Assembly: GCA_964017235.1 (NCBI GenBank)
Contig: OZ024927.1
Span: 21,347,160 to 21,411,159, forward strand
DNA length: 64,000 nucleotides
Source of the DNA: Sabellastarte sp. h YS-2021
Taxonomy: Eukaryota; Annelida; Polychaeta; Sabellida; Sabellidae
Direction of reading: 5' to 3'
The translations under genes were made by a program, and so were the position numbers. Under the pieces are notes generated by a model. That model searched no databases and had not been told where the DNA came from. It saw nothing but the letters and a program-made list of their open reading frames with translations. The stretch's first letter is position 1, and each line of letters starts with the position of its first letter. This document shows, in pieces, positions 61,740-64,000 of the stretch.

Positions 61740-61925
61740 GTAGCAGGGGCCCAAGGTGAAGTCTGACCTGATCAAAAGATTCGCAGCCCATGATTTCCTA
61801 TAAGTCGTTTTCACATTGCAAACCTCTAGGACCAATAATAAGCAGGAGGGGCCCAAGGTCAAATCTGACCACATGAAAAGATTTGCAGCCCATGACTTCC
61901 TATAAGTTATTTTCATATTAATGAG
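61740..61925. repeat. ~107-bp tandem duplication
   Basis: AGGGGCCCAAGGT, TCTGACC and GCAGCCCATGA.TTCCTATA occur twice. Related to the scrap at 43290-43340. Confidence 0.8.
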
Positions 61926-63200
61926 TTATTTGGGAAATACTGGCTATCTGCAATACTTCTAGAGATAATTCGCATTTACTCATTTTGAGTAGGTGAATAA
62001 TTAGCTACGGGTCTAAAACTTCACCAAGTGAAAGCTCTCTCAAAAGTAGGCGAATGAGTTATTTGAGAAAAATTGGCTACCTACAATACTTTTAGAGATA
62101 ATTCGAATTTACTCATTTTCAGTAGGTGAGTAATTACCTACGGGTCTGGAACTTCACCATGTGAAAGCTGTCCCAAAAGTAGATGAATGAGTTATTTGAT
62201 AAAAATTGGATATCTGCAATACTTTTAGAGATAATTAGTATTTACTCATTTTGAGTAGGTGAATAATTAGCTACAGGTCTGTAACTTCACCAAGTGAAAG
62301 GTCTCCCAAAAGTAGGTAAAGGAGTTATTTGACAAAAATTGGCTATCTGCAATACTTTTAGAGATAATTTGCATTTACTCATTTTCAGTAGGTGAGTAAT
62401 TACCTACGGGTCTGAAACTTCACCAAGTGAAAGCTCTCCCAAAAGTAGGTGAATGAGTTATTTGAGAAAAATTGGCTATCTGCAATAATTTTAGAGATAA
62501 TTCGCATTTACTCATTTTGAGTAGGTGAATAATTAGCTACAGGTCTGAAACTTCACCAAGTGAAAGGTCTCCCAAAAGTAGGTGAAGGAGTTATTTGACA
62601 AAAATTGGCTATCCGGAATACTTTTAGAGATAATTTGCATTTACTCATTTTGAGTAGGTGAATAATTAGCTATGGGTCTGAAACTTCACCATGTGAAAGC
62701 TCTCCCAAAAGTAGATGAATGAGTTATTTGATAAAAATTGGATATCTGCAATACTTTTAGAGATAACTGGCATTTACTCATTTTGAGTAGGTGAATAATT
62801 AGCTACAGGTCTGAAACTTCACCAAGTGAAAGGTCTCCCAAAAGTAGGTGAAGGAGTTATTTGACAAAAATTGGCTATCTGGAATACTTTTAGAGATAAT
62901 TTGCATTTACTTATTTTCAGTAGGTGAGTAATTACCTACGGGTCTGAAACTTCACCAAGTAAAAGCTCTCCCAAAAGTAGGTGAATGAGTTATTTGAGAA
63001 AAATTGGCTATCTGCAATACTTTTAGAGATAATTCGCATTTACTCATTTTGAGTCGGTGAGTAATTACCTACAGGTCTGGAACTTCAGCATGTGAAAGCT
63101 CTCCCAAAAGTAGGTGAATGAGTTATTTAAGAAAAATTGGCTATCTGCAATACTTTTAGAGAAAATGCAGAATTACTCATTTTTAGTAGGCAAGTAATTT
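61923..63200. repeat. 133-bp satellite with four-unit higher-order pattern
   Basis: GAGTTATTT (or close) occurs at 61923, 62056, 62189, 62322, 62455, 62588, 62721, 62854, 62987 and 63120: a step of exactly 133 each time. Units 2 and 6, 3/5/7, and 4 and 8 are mutually most alike, so a C-A-B-A pattern of 532 bp repeats. Confidence 0.95.
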
Positions 63201-63360
63201 AGCCACAGGCCTAATTTAGACATAAAGCCTACCAATAGAATACTGTGGTGCACCCTCTAATATCCCTTGCAAACTTGAGAAGGCTAGCTATAATATTTTT
63301 TTCGTTAGAGCGGTAATGGTGAAATCTCTCTACACACTGCGGCTATCCAGTGGATACAAT

Positions 63361-64000
63361 GATTTACTCAACAGTGAGAACCTGAAAGTAGATATTGCTA
63401 AGCTATGCCATGACATAGAGGTCTGCAATTTCACTCTGTTATAGCTGACCAAAAATTATGTGAATAACATATTTAAACAAAATACTGTAAATGTAATAGT
63501 TTTCACGTTATAACTGATTTACTCAACAGTGATAACCTCAAAGTAGCTATTACTCAGCTATGCAATGAGCTACATGTCTGAATTTTTTCTATGTTATAGC
63601 TGACCCAAAATTAGGTGAACAACATATTTAAGCAAAATACTGTAAATGCAATAGTTTTCAAGTTACAACTGATTTACTCAATAGTGAGAACCTGAAAATA
63701 GCTATTGCTCAGCTATGCCATGAGCTATAAGTCTGTAATTTCACGACGTTATAGCTGACCCAAAAGTAGGTGAACAACATATTTTAACAAAATACTCCAA
63801 ATGCACTATTTTTCAAGTTACAAGTCATTTACTCAACAGTCAGTACCTGAAAATAGCTATTGCTCAGTTGTGCCATGAGCTACAGGTCTGTAATTTCACT
63901 ATGTTATAGCTGACCCAAAAGTAGCTGAATAACATATTTACACAAATTTCTGTAAATGCAATAGTTTTCCAATTACAACTGATTTACTCAACAGTGTGAA
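63361..64000. repeat. 155-bp satellite, related to the 133-bp unit
   Basis: GATTTACTCA (CATTTACTCA once) occurs at 63361, 63516, 63671, 63826 and 63981, each step 155. Shared with the 133-bp unit: GCTACAGGTCTG.AA.TTCAC and CCAAAAGTAGGTGAA. The array runs off the right edge. Confidence 0.95.

Noticed and set aside
61923..64000. CRISPR-like array
   Set aside because: Units are contiguous satellites of 133 and 155 bp without unique spacers, in a eukaryotic setting.

Overview
The window reads as intron-rich nuclear DNA of an invertebrate animal. Short coding exons with GT..AG borders sit in AT-rich introns packed with LINE, DIRS-type, copia, SINE and non-autonomous DNA-transposon copies. A marine invertebrate, perhaps a mollusc or another lophotrochozoan, would fit, but nothing here fixes the species.

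I can support only one host gene. It lies on the minus strand and spans the whole window. I traced 32 exons from 60232 down to 105 whose splice phases agree at all 31 junctions, giving about 1609 codons. Both ends run out of the window: the N-terminal part lies beyond the right edge, and the last pore helix and C-terminus lie beyond the left edge. The protein belongs to the inositol-trisphosphate receptor / ryanodine receptor superfamily of intracellular Ca2+ release channels. It has an armadillo/RIH-like central region, an RIH-associated region, a coupling region and a channel domain. The channel is unusual. The pore signature that both classical families carry as GGG(V/I)GD reads YGLIGD here, the luminal loop between S5 and the pore helix is very short, and the S4-S5 stretch recalls ryanodine receptors while the coupling region recalls IP3 receptors. 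This is the best candidate in the window for something undescribed.

Layout from left to right. 0.1-9.2 kb: channel-domain exons, with a DNA transposon nested inside another one (879-3324), both with target-site duplications. 9.77-10.66 kb: a 152-bp tandem repeat. 13.8-16.45 kb: a broken LINE. 16.7-18.3 kb: two exons. 19.6-25.6 kb: a decayed DIRS-type tyrosine-recombinase retrotransposon in the largest intron. 26.6-27.6 kb: a small inverted-repeat element. 29.2-41.1 kb: ten exons, including the RIH-associated region, with LINE tails, two tRNA-like SINEs, a copia relic and a 53-bp minisatellite between them. 42.7-44.0 kb: a LINE scrap and a tandem repeat carrying a perfect X-box-like palindrome. 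44.5-54.2 kb: ten exons of the helical solenoid, with further non-autonomous elements. 54.2-57.7 kb: a foldback element and a LINE. 57.8-60.2 kb: three exons. 60.9-64.0 kb: a second DIRS-end copy and two related satellites with 133-bp and 155-bp units.

No complete RNA gene, CRISPR array or second host gene was found. All positions come from reading the sequence by eye; family assignments rest on remembered family features, not on searches.
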